Shown piece by piece: positions 31,613-39,995 of a stretch of DNA of 64,000 nucleotides. The position numbers and the translations under genes are program-made. This stretch comes from CAYZXT01 sp964482515 (GTDB lineage Bacteria; Elusimicrobiota; Elusimicrobia; FEN-1173), in assembly GCA_964482515.1 (NCBI GenBank), contig CAYZXT010000009.1, positions 27,261-91,260 of the forward strand, given 5' to 3'. The notes beneath the pieces are model-generated. The model was not told the origin of the DNA. It saw only the letters and a program-made list of their open reading frames with translations, and made no database searches. How positions within the stretch are numbered: the first letter of the stretch is position 1; the number at the start of each line of letters is the position of its first letter.

Positions 31613-32161
31613 ATGGACGTACTAATATTTTCTTCGGAAAGCGGCATGCGGACGCTGGGCGTCTTGCCGCTGCTTTTTTTTGCGGCCATGGTATGGACCC
31701 ATTGGCGAAAGGGAAAGATCTCGGAGTGTCTGTGGATGTGCCACGTCTCGAACCTCCTCCTGGCCGCGGGGATGCTGTTCGATCAGCCGGTTTTGATCCA
31801 GGCGGCCACGCCGTGGCTCATCCTGGGCGTCCCTCTCTGGATTTTGGACATGCTCTTTTCCCGCTCCCTGATCCCCGCTTCGGTCGTGTCCCACGCCGGC
31901 GGGACGGCGGTGGGCCTGTTCGCCCTCAGCCACGCCGGCGCCCGTCCTTCCATGTGGCTGTCCTCTTTTGTTTTTTATCTCGCCATGCAGCTTGTTTCCC
32001 GCTGGCTGACCCCGCACCACCTCAACGTCAATCTCTCGCAGCGGACCTATGATGAAGTCCGGGGATATTTCCCGAATTACGGCGTTTTTTGGGTTTCCGC
32101 CACCGGCCTGACGGCGGTCGTCCTTTGGGGCCTTTCCTATGTATTGAACCGTTGTTTCTGA
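31613..32161 (+). CDS. Integral membrane protein, hypothetical
   Basis: This 182-residue protein has about six hydrophobic helices (TLGVLPLLFFAAMVW, NLLLAAGMLF, WLILGVPLWILDMLF, TAVGLFALSHAG, LSSFVFYLAMQLVS, VSATGLTAVVLWGLSYVL), with conserved-looking CLWMCHVSN and LTPHHLNVNLS. No family is recognised. ATG 31613 is exactly six bases after TATGAT; an in-frame upstream start exists but would add a charged stretch before the first helix. The globin gene follows after 13 bp, so they may form an operon. Confidence 0.6.
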   Translation: MDVLIFSSESGMRTLGVLPLLFFAAMVWTHWRKGKISECLWMCHVSNLLLAAGMLFDQPVLIQAATPWLILGVPLWILDMLFSRSLIPASVVSHAGGTAVGLFALSHAGARPSMWLSSFVFYLAMQLVSRWLTPHHLNVNLSQRTYDEVRGYFPNYGVFWVSATGLTAVVLWGLSYVLNRCF

Positions 32162-32174
32162 TGGGGAAAGTTCG

Positions 32175-32630
32175 GTGACCCGGAACCCCTATAAACGCGA
32201 CCCCGGCGAGACGCCCTATACCCCGCCGGGCGGGCTCCCCTCCGTGACCCCGCCTTCCGCCGACATCTACGCGGCCATGGGGGAGGACAACATCTTCCGC
32301 TTGTGCGAGGATTTCTATTCCGCCCTCGAAAAGACCGAGATCCGCCCCATGTTCCCGGAGGACATGAAGGAAGCGTCGAAGAGGCTGGCGGCGTTCCTGG
32401 TTTTCCGTTTGGGCGGGCCGCCCCTCTACCAACAACGCCACGGCCAGCCCATGCTCCGGGGGCGGCACATGCCCTTCCGGATAGATGAAAAATCCCGCCT
32501 GATCTGGCTGACGGCTTTTCGGGAGATATTGGTCGTCGCACAGGAAAAATATAAATTCCCCAAGGAACACCTGCCCGGATTCCTGGATTTCCTGGAGAAA
32601 TTTTCCTTCTGGATGGTGAACGCCGCCTAG
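32175..32630 (+). CDS. Truncated hemoglobin (globin)
   Basis: This 151-residue protein starts at GTG. After a proline-rich leader (TPYTPPGGLPSVTPPSADIY) comes a 2/2 globin: RLCEDFYSALEKTEIRPMFP, RLAAFLVFRLGGPPLYQQRHGQPMLRGRHMPFRID (distal and proximal heme region, proximal His in RHMPF). It probably senses or detoxifies oxygen or NO. The group (likely II) is inferred. Confidence 0.87.
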   Translation: MTRNPYKRDPGETPYTPPGGLPSVTPPSADIYAAMGEDNIFRLCEDFYSALEKTEIRPMFPEDMKEASKRLAAFLVFRLGGPPLYQQRHGQPMLRGRHMPFRIDEKSRLIWLTAFREILVVAQEKYKFPKEHLPGFLDFLEKFSFWMVNAA

Positions 32631-32660
32631 CTGAAAACGGTGTAGGATTTCTCGAATAAA

Positions 32661-32695
32661 AAAAGGCTGTGCCGCCCGAAGCGACACAGCCTTTT
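32661..32695. terminator. Bidirectional intrinsic terminator
   Basis: AAAAGGCTGTG and CACAGCCTTTT arms, 13-base loop, T-runs on both strands. It lies between the globin gene and the TonB receptor. Confidence 0.88.
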
Positions 32696-32718
32696 ATATT
32701 GAACGGCGGCTTGTTGAA

Positions 32719-34641
32719 TTAGAAGGACGCCCTGACGCCGAGGGTGACGGTGCGGCCCGCGGTTCCGTAGCTGAACACCTGCTGATATTCTTTGTCGGCC
32801 AGGTTTTCGACGCGCCCGAACAGCCGGAGATAGGGAAGGACTTGATAGGACGTCCCCAGGTTTATGAGGGTGTAGGAACCGAGCACGACCCTTTGGGACG
32901 GGAAGCCGGTGAAGTCCGTATCGAAACGGCGTCCCACGAAGACGCCATCGAGGTGGACGTTCCCTTTGGTGGAAAAATCATAATCCACGGAAGCGCCGGA
33001 CTGGTTCCGCGGGCGGCGGATCAGCCGGTCGCCCGTGGAGACGTCCTCCGCGTGGGTGATGGTGTGGTTGGCCCGCAGCGTGAGCCCGTCCATGGGGCGG
33101 CAGCGTGCCGTGAACTCCCATCCGCGGGTCATGGCCCTGTCCCGGTTCGCGTATTGGCCCAAACCGCCCAGAGCCGCGGCGTCGAAGTCGATGAGGTCTT
33201 CGAAGTCATTGCGGAAGAACGTCGCGCCGATGGAGCTACGCCCGCCGTAGAATTCCTGCTCTACGCCGGCGTCCCATCCTTTGCTTCTCTCCGGATCCAG
33301 GTTTGCGTTCCCGTAGAGAGAAAACAACTGGTAGAGGGACGGCGCTTTGAAGCCCGTTCCGTAGGTGCCCTTCACTTTCGTGTATTGAAGGGGCCAGTAA
33401 GCCGCGGTGGCGCGATAGGTCCCGACGGAACCGAAGCGGCTGTGTTTGTCCACGCGGCCCCCCACCGTGCCGAAGAAGGAATCGCCCACTTTGAGCTGGT
33501 CCTGTGCGTAGAAGCCGTTGGTGTACGCCGTTTCCCGGTCGAAGCTGCTGACGAAGGGGCCGAAGAAACTGGTGGAGACGGAATCGAACCGGCCGATCTC
33601 CTGTTCGAGGTCCGCGCCCAGGGTCAGCGTGTTGAACTTCACGAAGCGGAAGTCGTGCTGCCAATCCTGCTTGATGATGCTGCTTTTGTAGGCGGCGTGG
33701 AGCGAGTCCAGCGGGTGCGCCGCGTCGGTGAAGTCGTCATAGTTCCGGTCGTGGTGCGTGATGGAAAACCCGATCTTCTGGTCCCAGATGTCATCGAACA
33801 GAGACAGTTGTCCCTGGCCGCGGGCAAAGATCTCGCGCACGTCGGCGACATAGTTGGGATCGTCCTGCCCGGAGCTGTCGTCAAGATTATTGTGAGACGC
33901 GTTGTAGCGCGACGTGAAGTCGATGGATGAGTTTTTCGTAGGGACGAAGCCGAGCCGCGCTGAGGCCGACGTGTTGCCGTAGCGGTCCGTCTCGCTGTTG
34001 CCGCGGGAGTCGTCGGCTTGGGAAAAACCGGCGGTATCGAAGCGGGACGCCTGCACGGCGTAGTTCACTTTCTCGGTGCCGCCTCTGATGCCTGCCTGCT
34101 CGCGGGAGGTCTGGTAGGTCCCGCCCTCATACTGGACGAACCCCTGCGGAGCGCCCACGCCTTTCTTGGTGATGATGTTGATCACGCCGCCCATGGCGTC
34201 GGAGCCGTACAGGGTGCTCTGGGGGCCGCGAATGATTTCGATCCTCTCGATGTTGTCCACGCTCAGGTGCGCGAGGTCGAAGAAGCGGCTGGTGGTGCTG
34301 GGGTCGCCGGTTTCGATGCCGTCGATCATGATCAGTGTGTGGCCCGAGTCGGCGCCGCGGATGAAGACGGAAGAGGGGCTGCCCACTCCGCCTGACTGGA
34401 CCGTGTTGAGGGCGGGTTGAATGCGGAGCAGGTCGAGGACGTGGGTCTTCTGGCTGTTCTGGATGTCTTTTTGGTCGATGACGCTTACGGCGCTGGCGAT
34501 ATCCCGTTCCGAGGTCTCCAGCCGCGTGGCGGAGACGAGCAGGGCCGCGCTGACGATCGTGGGATCGAAGGCGTGGCTGGGAGCGGATAGGGCGAGAGTG
34601 ATGGCTACGGATAGGATGGCGGAAAGTCTTTGACGGCGCAT
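32719..34641 (-). CDS. TonB-dependent receptor, BtuB-like (cobalamin uptake)
   Basis: This 640-residue receptor starts at ATG 34641 behind AAGGAG, with a signal peptide (LSAILSVAITLALSAPSHA). The TonB box may be TIVSAALLVSATRLE. The plug domain (residues 45-160) has QKDIQNSQKTHVLDLLRIQPALNTVQSGG, SVFIRGADSGHTLIMIDGIE and IERIEIIRGPQSTLYGSDAMGGVINIITKK. A 22-strand barrel follows and ends in GRTVTLGVRASF. The layout is BtuB-like. The cobalamin riboswitch just upstream supports vitamin B12 or corrinoid import. Confidence 0.92.
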   Translation of the reverse strand: MRRQRLSAILSVAITLALSAPSHAFDPTIVSAALLVSATRLETSERDIASAVSVIDQKDIQNSQKTHVLDLLRIQPALNTVQSGGVGSPSSVFIRGADSGHTLIMIDGIETGDPSTTSRFFDLAHLSVDNIERIEIIRGPQSTLYGSDAMGGVINIITKKGVGAPQGFVQYEGGTYQTSREQAGIRGGTEKVNYAVQASRFDTAGFSQADDSRGNSETDRYGNTSASARLGFVPTKNSSIDFTSRYNASHNNLDDSSGQDDPNYVADVREIFARGQGQLSLFDDIWDQKIGFSITHHDRNYDDFTDAAHPLDSLHAAYKSSIIKQDWQHDFRFVKFNTLTLGADLEQEIGRFDSVSTSFFGPFVSSFDRETAYTNGFYAQDQLKVGDSFFGTVGGRVDKHSRFGSVGTYRATAAYWPLQYTKVKGTYGTGFKAPSLYQLFSLYGNANLDPERSKGWDAGVEQEFYGGRSSIGATFFRNDFEDLIDFDAAALGGLGQYANRDRAMTRGWEFTARCRPMDGLTLRANHTITHAEDVSTGDRLIRRPRNQSGASVDYDFSTKGNVHLDGVFVGRRFDTDFTGFPSQRVVLGSYTLINLGTSYQVLPYLRLFGRVENLADKEYQQVFSYGTAGRTVTLGVRASF

Positions 34642-34676
34642 TGGAATTCTCCTTGTTCCCCCCGAGGGGATATGAA

Positions 34677-34893
34677 ATAAAAAACCCACTTCCAACGCGG
34701 AAATGGGTAACGGAGAATCAAACGCCGTAGATGCCGGCGGCCTCCCTATAAATAGGAACAACGCTACCGGCGAGCCCTTCCCGCGAAGGAAAATCTACCT
34801 TTTAGTCGACCGGACTTAGACGCGTTTGCGCGCGCCCATTACCGTTGCGGGGCAGTCCCGGAATCACACCGGGTTCCTCTAAAAGGGAGTGAG
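34677..34893 (-). promoter_or_regulatory. Cobalamin riboswitch with terminator
   Basis: On the minus strand the leader contains AACCCGGTGTGATTCCGGGA followed by CTGCCCCGCAACGGTAAT, the conserved core of B12 aptamers. At the 3' end CCCATTTCC pairs with GGAAGTGGG and is followed by TTTTTT (34677-34707), an intrinsic terminator serving as expression platform. Binding of cobalamin is expected to end transcription before the BtuB-like gene. The outer boundaries are approximate. Confidence 0.9.
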
Positions 34894-34991
34894 CGAAAGA
34901 ACTGGCCTGAGTATGAGAAATTAATCGGCGGGTGTAAAGTAAAAATAATTGGAACTGTTTTGTGGATAGGGGCGTTCCCTTAATTTCAAGC

Positions 34992-35021
34992 TTGACAGGT
35001 GGCGCGGCTGACTTCTATAGT
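34992..35021 (+). promoter_or_regulatory. Sigma70 promoter of the tolC-RND operon
   Basis: TTGACA, 18-bp spacer, TATAGT; about 50 bp before the start at 35079. Confidence 0.7.
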
Positions 35022-35078
35022 AGTGTTTCGTTTCTTCCACTGAATGAGACGCTAAAACCCGTTCACTCATAACAACAC

Positions 35079-36398
35079 ATGAAGCAATCCCCCATGGCGC
35101 ACGCGCGTACAATATATGGATTCGTCATTTTACTTGCCCTTTTGGGAGCGGCGTCCTTTGGGTTCGGGGCTGCTCCGGCGGGTCCGTCCCCGGTCACGCT
35201 CCGCCAATGTTACGAATGGGCGAAGGCGCGGAACGAGGACCTCAAGATCCGGCAGGAAGACATCGTCCAGTCCAAGGCCCGCGCCCGCGCGGCCCTGGGC
35301 GGCGCCTATCCCAGCGTGGACTGGAAATGGACGGACACCTGGCAGGACCCCAAGGGCGTGGACAAGCTCGAGTCCCGGGGGTTCAGCGGGTTCGTGGAAA
35401 AGAGCCAAATCGATTCCCGGTTTTCCGTCAACCAGCCGATTTTCTCCGGGTTGAGGGAATTTTCCGCCTACAAGGGGTTCAAGCGGGAAAGCGCCAAGAA
35501 CGCGCTGCTGCTGGAAAGGGCCGACAAAGAACTTTTCGCCAGGACGGCCGACGTTTTCTACACGGTGGTGCTGCATGAGACCGACCGGGAAAACACCGAG
35601 GCCTCGCTCCGCCTGGCCCAGGACCGCGTCAAGGACCTGGGCCGGTTCAAGCGCCTGGGCAAGGCCCGGGACAGCGAAGTGTTCACGGCCGAGGCCCACG
35701 CCGCCGCGCTCAAGGCCCGCCTGCAGCAGATCCAGTCCCGCCTCGGCTCCGCCCGCGAGGAGCTTTCCTATTTAACCGGCCAGGACCTCTCCACCCTTCC
35801 GATTTTGGACGAAATCCCCAACCCGCCGGACGTCAGCGACCTGGACGCATTCCTGGTCCAGGGGAAGAACCGCACGGACCTGCAGGCCCAGCGGGAAGAC
35901 GTCGCCGCGCGCCGGCTCCGGATCCGGTACGAGAAGGGGTCCTATTGGCCGAGCGTGGACGTGACCGGGAATTATTACACGCAGCGGGCCACCTTCCTCG
36001 AAGACATTCAGTGGGACGTGATCCTGGCGCTGGAGGTCCCGCTTTTCCAGGGGGGAGCGGTTTCGGCCCGCGTGAAGGAAGCCACCGCCGCCTATCGCCA
36101 GTCGATCCTCACGCTGCAGGCCATGGAGCGCGAAGTCTATCACTCCATCCGGCAGACCCACGGCGAACTCCTTGCCGCCATGCGGGAAACCCAATCCTTG
36201 GAAGAGGCCTCCGCGGCCGCGCAAAAAAGTTATGACGCGCTGCTGGACGAATACAAGCTGGGCCTGGTCACGAACCTGGACGTCCTGCAGGCCCTCGACC
36301 TGTTGCAGGCCCAGAACAGCGCCCGCGACGCGGCCCGCGTCAACATGAAGATGTTGTTCATCCGGCTCAACGTCACCGTGGAGAAAATGGCGTCATGA
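35079..36398 (+). CDS. TolC-family outer-membrane efflux protein
   Basis: This 439-residue protein has a signal peptide (FVILLALLGAASFGFGA) and two TolC repeats with the usual helix-strand pattern (LRQCYEWAKARNEDLKIRQEDI, SRFSVNQPIFSGLREF, then LALEVPLFQGGAVSARVKEA and YKLGLVTNLDVLQALDLLQAQ). It forms a trimeric outer-membrane channel. Its last four bases (ATGA) overlap the start of the RND gene, so the two are translated together. No membrane-fusion protein gene lies between or beside them. Confidence 0.92.
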   Translation: MKQSPMAHARTIYGFVILLALLGAASFGFGAAPAGPSPVTLRQCYEWAKARNEDLKIRQEDIVQSKARARAALGGAYPSVDWKWTDTWQDPKGVDKLESRGFSGFVEKSQIDSRFSVNQPIFSGLREFSAYKGFKRESAKNALLLERADKELFARTADVFYTVVLHETDRENTEASLRLAQDRVKDLGRFKRLGKARDSEVFTAEAHAAALKARLQQIQSRLGSAREELSYLTGQDLSTLPILDEIPNPPDVSDLDAFLVQGKNRTDLQAQREDVAARRLRIRYEKGSYWPSVDVTGNYYTQRATFLEDIQWDVILALEVPLFQGGAVSARVKEATAAYRQSILTLQAMEREVYHSIRQTHGELLAAMRETQSLEEASAAAQKSYDALLDEYKLGLVTNLDVLQALDLLQAQNSARDAARVNMKMLFIRLNVTVEKMAS

Positions 36399-39300
36399 GA
36401 CTTTCCGACATATCCATCAAGAACCCCGTCTTCGCCTGGATGCTGATGATCGGCATGATCCTGTTCGGGATCATCGGCTTCACGCAGATCGGCAAGAGCA
36501 TGCTGCCGGACGTGGATTTCCCGGTGCTCACCATCTCCACGAAATGGGAAGGCGCCTCGCCCGAGGTGATGGAGACGGAAGTGGTGGACACGATCGAAGA
36601 CTCCATGACGTCGGTGAAGGGCGTCAAGAAGATTTCGTCCGTCACCCGCCAGGGCCAGGCCATGATCACCATCGAGTTCGAGCTCAAGACCGACGTGGAC
36701 GTGGCGCTCCAGGAAGTGCAGAGCAAGATCTCCCAGACCCAGTACGAGCTTCCCAAGGACATGGACCCGCCGATCATCAGCAAGATCAACCCCGACGACC
36801 AGCCGTTCATGTGGATCTCCCTCTCCGGCGACCGCCCGGTGCGGGACATGATGGAGTACGTCAACGACGACCTGAAGGACAAGTTCACCACCATCCCGGG
36901 CGTGGGCGACATCTTCCTGGGCGGGTTCATCGAACCGTCCGTCCGCGTCTGGCTCGATCCGGAAAAGATGCGCCAGCGCGAGATCACCGTGGACGACGTC
37001 CTCGCCGCTCTGCGCAACGAGCACACCGAGCTTCCGGCGGGATATCTGGCCACCCAGGAAAAAGAATGGAACCTGCGGGTCATGGGCGAAGCCCAGAGCC
37101 TCGAAGATTTGGAGAACCTCATCATTTCGGACCGGAGCGGCCGGCCCATCTACACGCCGTTCCGCTTGAAGGACGTCGCGGAGATCGAGGACGGGCTGTC
37201 CGATCCCCGCGGCATGTCGCGTGTCAACGCGCGCCCGGCGGTCGGGCTCGGGATCCTGAAACAGCGCAACGCGAACATGGTGGACGTGGGCACGCGGGTC
37301 AAGGCGCGGGTCGAGGAACTGCAAAGCACCCTGCCCAAGGGGATGATCCTGGCCGTCAACTACGACGGGACCAAGTTCGTCGAAGACTCGACCGAGGAAC
37401 TGAACTTCAACCTCATCCTGGCCGCGGTCCTCACGTCCCTCATCTGCTGGCTGTTCCTCGGGTCCTGGAGCTCGGCGGTCAACATCATCCTGGCGATCCC
37501 CACGTCGATCCTGGCGACCTTCATCGTCCTCTATTTCCTCGGCTACACGCAGAACACCTTCACGCTGCTCGGGCTGACGCTCGTCATCGGCATCGTGGTG
37601 GACGACGCCATCATGGTGCTGGAGAACATCGTGCGCCACCGCGAGGAGGGGGAGTCCCAGGTCCACGCCGCCCTCCTGGGCGCGCGGGAGATCTATTTCC
37701 CGGCCATGGCCGCGTCCGTGGCCATCCTGGCGATCTTCGTGCCGGTGCTGTTCGTCAAAGGCGTGATCGGCAAATACTTCATGCAGTTCGGCGTCACGAT
37801 CTCGGCGGCCGTCATGTTCTCGCTGCTGGAGGCGCTGACGCTGGCGCCCATGCGCTGCGCGCAGTTCCTGAAGGTCGGCGAGCACCGCGGGCCGTCGAAA
37901 TGGGTGGACAACGCCGTGGAGTGGATGACCGTGAAGTACAAGCAGGTCCTGTCCTGGATATTCGATCCGGCCGCCGCCGGCCACGGGCCCCGGAACGTCC
38001 CGACGAAGACGTATTCGTTCTTCATGACGCTCGTCCTGGCCGCCATCGCCCTCGGCGCCGGTCTGGCGTTGAACGCCGGGATCTTCATGGCCGGGCTGAA
38101 ACTTTTCCACGTCGAAAAACCGATGCCGTGGGCCGTGGGCCTGGCCGTGGCACACATGATGTTCTGGCCGGTCTTCGTTTCCTGGAGGCACCATCGCTTC
38201 AGCCTCTGGAAGCCCTACTGGGGTTTCTTCACCGCGATCTATCGCCACATGACGGACCGCCCAGTCGTGATCGTGACCGCGGCATCGTTCATCTTCCTCG
38301 CGTCGCTGTCGCTCTTCGGGGTCATTAAAAAGGAACTGATGCCGTCCCAGGACCAGAGCATGCTCCTGGTCTCGCTCGAAACGCCCGTGGGGTCGTCCCT
38401 CCAATTCACCGACGATACCTTCAAGAAAGCCGAGGACTACATCCTGAAGCGCGGCGAGGTGGAGCGCTACTACACGGCGGTGGGCGGTTTTGAGGGCGGA
38501 GAGATCAACTCCGGCATGATCTTCGTCACTTTGAAGCAGCCGAAGGAACGCCCGGTCCCGCAGGGGCGCAAGAAGCCGTTTTCCCAGTCGGAACTGATGG
38601 CCGAGTTCCGGCGCGACCTGGGCGCGATCCAGGGCGTTTCGAAGGCGTTGTTGATCGACCTTTCGCAGGGCGGCAATGACGCGGGCAGCGGTTTCCCCGT
38701 CGAGTTCACCCTTCAGGGGCGCGACTGGGGCCAGCTGGCCGACCTCAGCGAAAAGTTGCAGGAAAAGATGAAGGCGTCGGGCATGATGGTGGACGTGAAC
38801 TCGAACTACAAGCTCGGCATGCCGGAGGTGCAGATCTGGCCCGACCGGCAGGAAGCCGCGCTCCGCGGCGTGAGCGTCGCCTCCATCGGCAACGCGGTGA
38901 ACGCGACCCTGGGCGGCGTCCGCGCCGGAAAGTTTTCCAAGGGCGGCCACCGCAACGACATCCGCGTGCGCTTCAAGCCCGTCGACCGGACGAAGAAGGA
39001 AGACATCGGCAAGATTTTGGTCCGGAACAACCGCGGCCAGGTCGTGCCGCTGCCTCAGGTCGTGAACGTGACCGAGAAGCAGAGCCTGCTCAGCATCACG
39101 CGGCAGAACCGTTCCCGCGCCATCACGCTCTACGCCAACGTCGCCCCGGGGAAATCCCAGGCCGAGGCACTGGCGGCGGTGAAGCAGATGGGGAAGGAGC
39201 TTCCCGAGGGCGTCCGGCTCGTCCCGTCGGGCGCGGCCGAGACGTTCCAGGAGGCCTTCGTGGGCCTCGTGTTCGCGCTGGTCCTGGGGGTCATCGTGGC

Positions 39301-39811
39301 CTACATGGTCCTGGGCGCGCAGTTCAACAGTTTCATCCACCCCGTTTTGGTTTTGATCGCCCTGCCCTTCAGCGTCACGGGCGCGGTTCTGGCCCTGGTG
39401 ATCGGGAACCAGTCCCTCAACATGTTCAGCATGATCGGCCTCGTGCTTTTGATGGGCATCGTGAAGAAGAACTCCATTTTGCTGGTGGACTTCACCAACG
39501 AGCGGCGGAAGAAAGGCCTTTCCGTCACGGACGCTTTGGTCGACGCCTGCCCGATCCGGCTGCGGCCCATCGTCATGACCTCCGTCGCGACGATCTCCGC
39601 CGCCATACCGCCCGCCCTGGCGCTCGGCCCCGGCGCCGAGACCCGCGTGCCCATGGCGCTGGTGATCATCGGGGGCGTGGCCGTCTCCGCGTTCCTCACT
39701 CTCTTCGTCGTCCCCTGCGCCTACAGCCTCATGGCCCACCTGGAATCGCACAAACACGACAAGCAGCTGAAGGAAGCCCTACGCGAACTGGGCGAGCTCC
39801 CGCCCGCCTAG
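36395..39811 (+). CDS. RND-family efflux permease (AcrB-like)
   Basis: This 1138-residue permease is about 90 residues longer than typical. It has the pore and porter motifs (KSMLPDVDFPVLTIST, GVKKISSVTRQGQAMITIEF) and the proton-relay helix LVIGIVVDDAIMVLENI. Between TM6 and TM7, residues about 520-610 form an insertion with two extra hydrophobic stretches (FFMTLVLAAIALGAGLALNAGIFMA and WAVGLAVAHMMFWPVFVS). The second half (VVIVTAASFIFLASLSLFG, MIGLVLLMGIVKKNSILLVDF) is canonical. It is probably a drug or metabolite pump with the adjacent TolC. The adaptor protein is missing from this locus. Confidence 0.92.
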   Translation: MRLSDISIKNPVFAWMLMIGMILFGIIGFTQIGKSMLPDVDFPVLTISTKWEGASPEVMETEVVDTIEDSMTSVKGVKKISSVTRQGQAMITIEFELKTDVDVALQEVQSKISQTQYELPKDMDPPIISKINPDDQPFMWISLSGDRPVRDMMEYVNDDLKDKFTTIPGVGDIFLGGFIEPSVRVWLDPEKMRQREITVDDVLAALRNEHTELPAGYLATQEKEWNLRVMGEAQSLEDLENLIISDRSGRPIYTPFRLKDVAEIEDGLSDPRGMSRVNARPAVGLGILKQRNANMVDVGTRVKARVEELQSTLPKGMILAVNYDGTKFVEDSTEELNFNLILAAVLTSLICWLFLGSWSSAVNIILAIPTSILATFIVLYFLGYTQNTFTLLGLTLVIGIVVDDAIMVLENIVRHREEGESQVHAALLGAREIYFPAMAASVAILAIFVPVLFVKGVIGKYFMQFGVTISAAVMFSLLEALTLAPMRCAQFLKVGEHRGPSKWVDNAVEWMTVKYKQVLSWIFDPAAAGHGPRNVPTKTYSFFMTLVLAAIALGAGLALNAGIFMAGLKLFHVEKPMPWAVGLAVAHMMFWPVFVSWRHHRFSLWKPYWGFFTAIYRHMTDRPVVIVTAASFIFLASLSLFGVIKKELMPSQDQSMLLVSLETPVGSSLQFTDDTFKKAEDYILKRGEVERYYTAVGGFEGGEINSGMIFVTLKQPKERPVPQGRKKPFSQSELMAEFRRDLGAIQGVSKALLIDLSQGGNDAGSGFPVEFTLQGRDWGQLADLSEKLQEKMKASGMMVDVNSNYKLGMPEVQIWPDRQEAALRGVSVASIGNAVNATLGGVRAGKFSKGGHRNDIRVRFKPVDRTKKEDIGKILVRNNRGQVVPLPQVVNVTEKQSLLSITRQNRSRAITLYANVAPGKSQAEALAAVKQMGKELPEGVRLVPSGAAETFQEAFVGLVFALVLGVIVAYMVLGAQFNSFIHPVLVLIALPFSVTGAVLALVIGNQSLNMFSMIGLVLLMGIVKKNSILLVDFTNERRKKGLSVTDALVDACPIRLRPIVMTSVATISAAIPPALALGPGAETRVPMALVIIGGVAVSAFLTLFVVPCAYSLMAHLESHKHDKQLKEALRELGELPPA

Positions 39812-39857
39812 CCGGCTTCCCATCCATTACGGGCCGCGACGCCTTTCCGACGGAGGT

Positions 39858-39886
39858 TTGACATCGTCGACGGAAAGCTGTCTAAT
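39858..39886 (+). promoter_or_regulatory. Putative sigma70 promoter of the pel operon
   Basis: TTGACA, 17-bp spacer, TCTAAT; about 110 bp before pelD. The first of the seven pel genes follows with tight spacing or overlaps. Confidence 0.65.
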
Positions 39887-39925
39887 GTACTGGACAAAGG
39901 TTCGACCTATTCGCCGACAAGAACG

Positions 39926-39963
39926 CCCAGGGAGGTGGTTTGTCCTGGGTTTGTTTTATTTTC
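39926..39963 (+). terminator. Leader hairpin with U-tract before pelD (possible attenuator)
   Basis: CCCAGG and CCTGGG arms, 12-base loop, then TTTGTTTTATTTT. It lies between the promoter and pelD, so it may end part of the transcription. It does not match the known c-di-GMP riboswitch cores. Confidence 0.45.
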
Positions 39964-39995
39964 AGGCGGCGGAACAATTTGATGCGGAGGAATGA

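Noticed and set aside
36230..39757. Very long open frame (over 1100 codons) antisense to the RND gene
   Set aside because: Arises from high-GC codon bias on the opposite strand; composition is His/Asp/Arg/Gly-rich with no domain, and the plus-strand frame is an unmistakable RND permease.
39887..39995. c-di-GMP riboswitch before pelD
   Set aside because: The leader lacks the conserved GEMM core; only a hairpin with a U-tract is seen.
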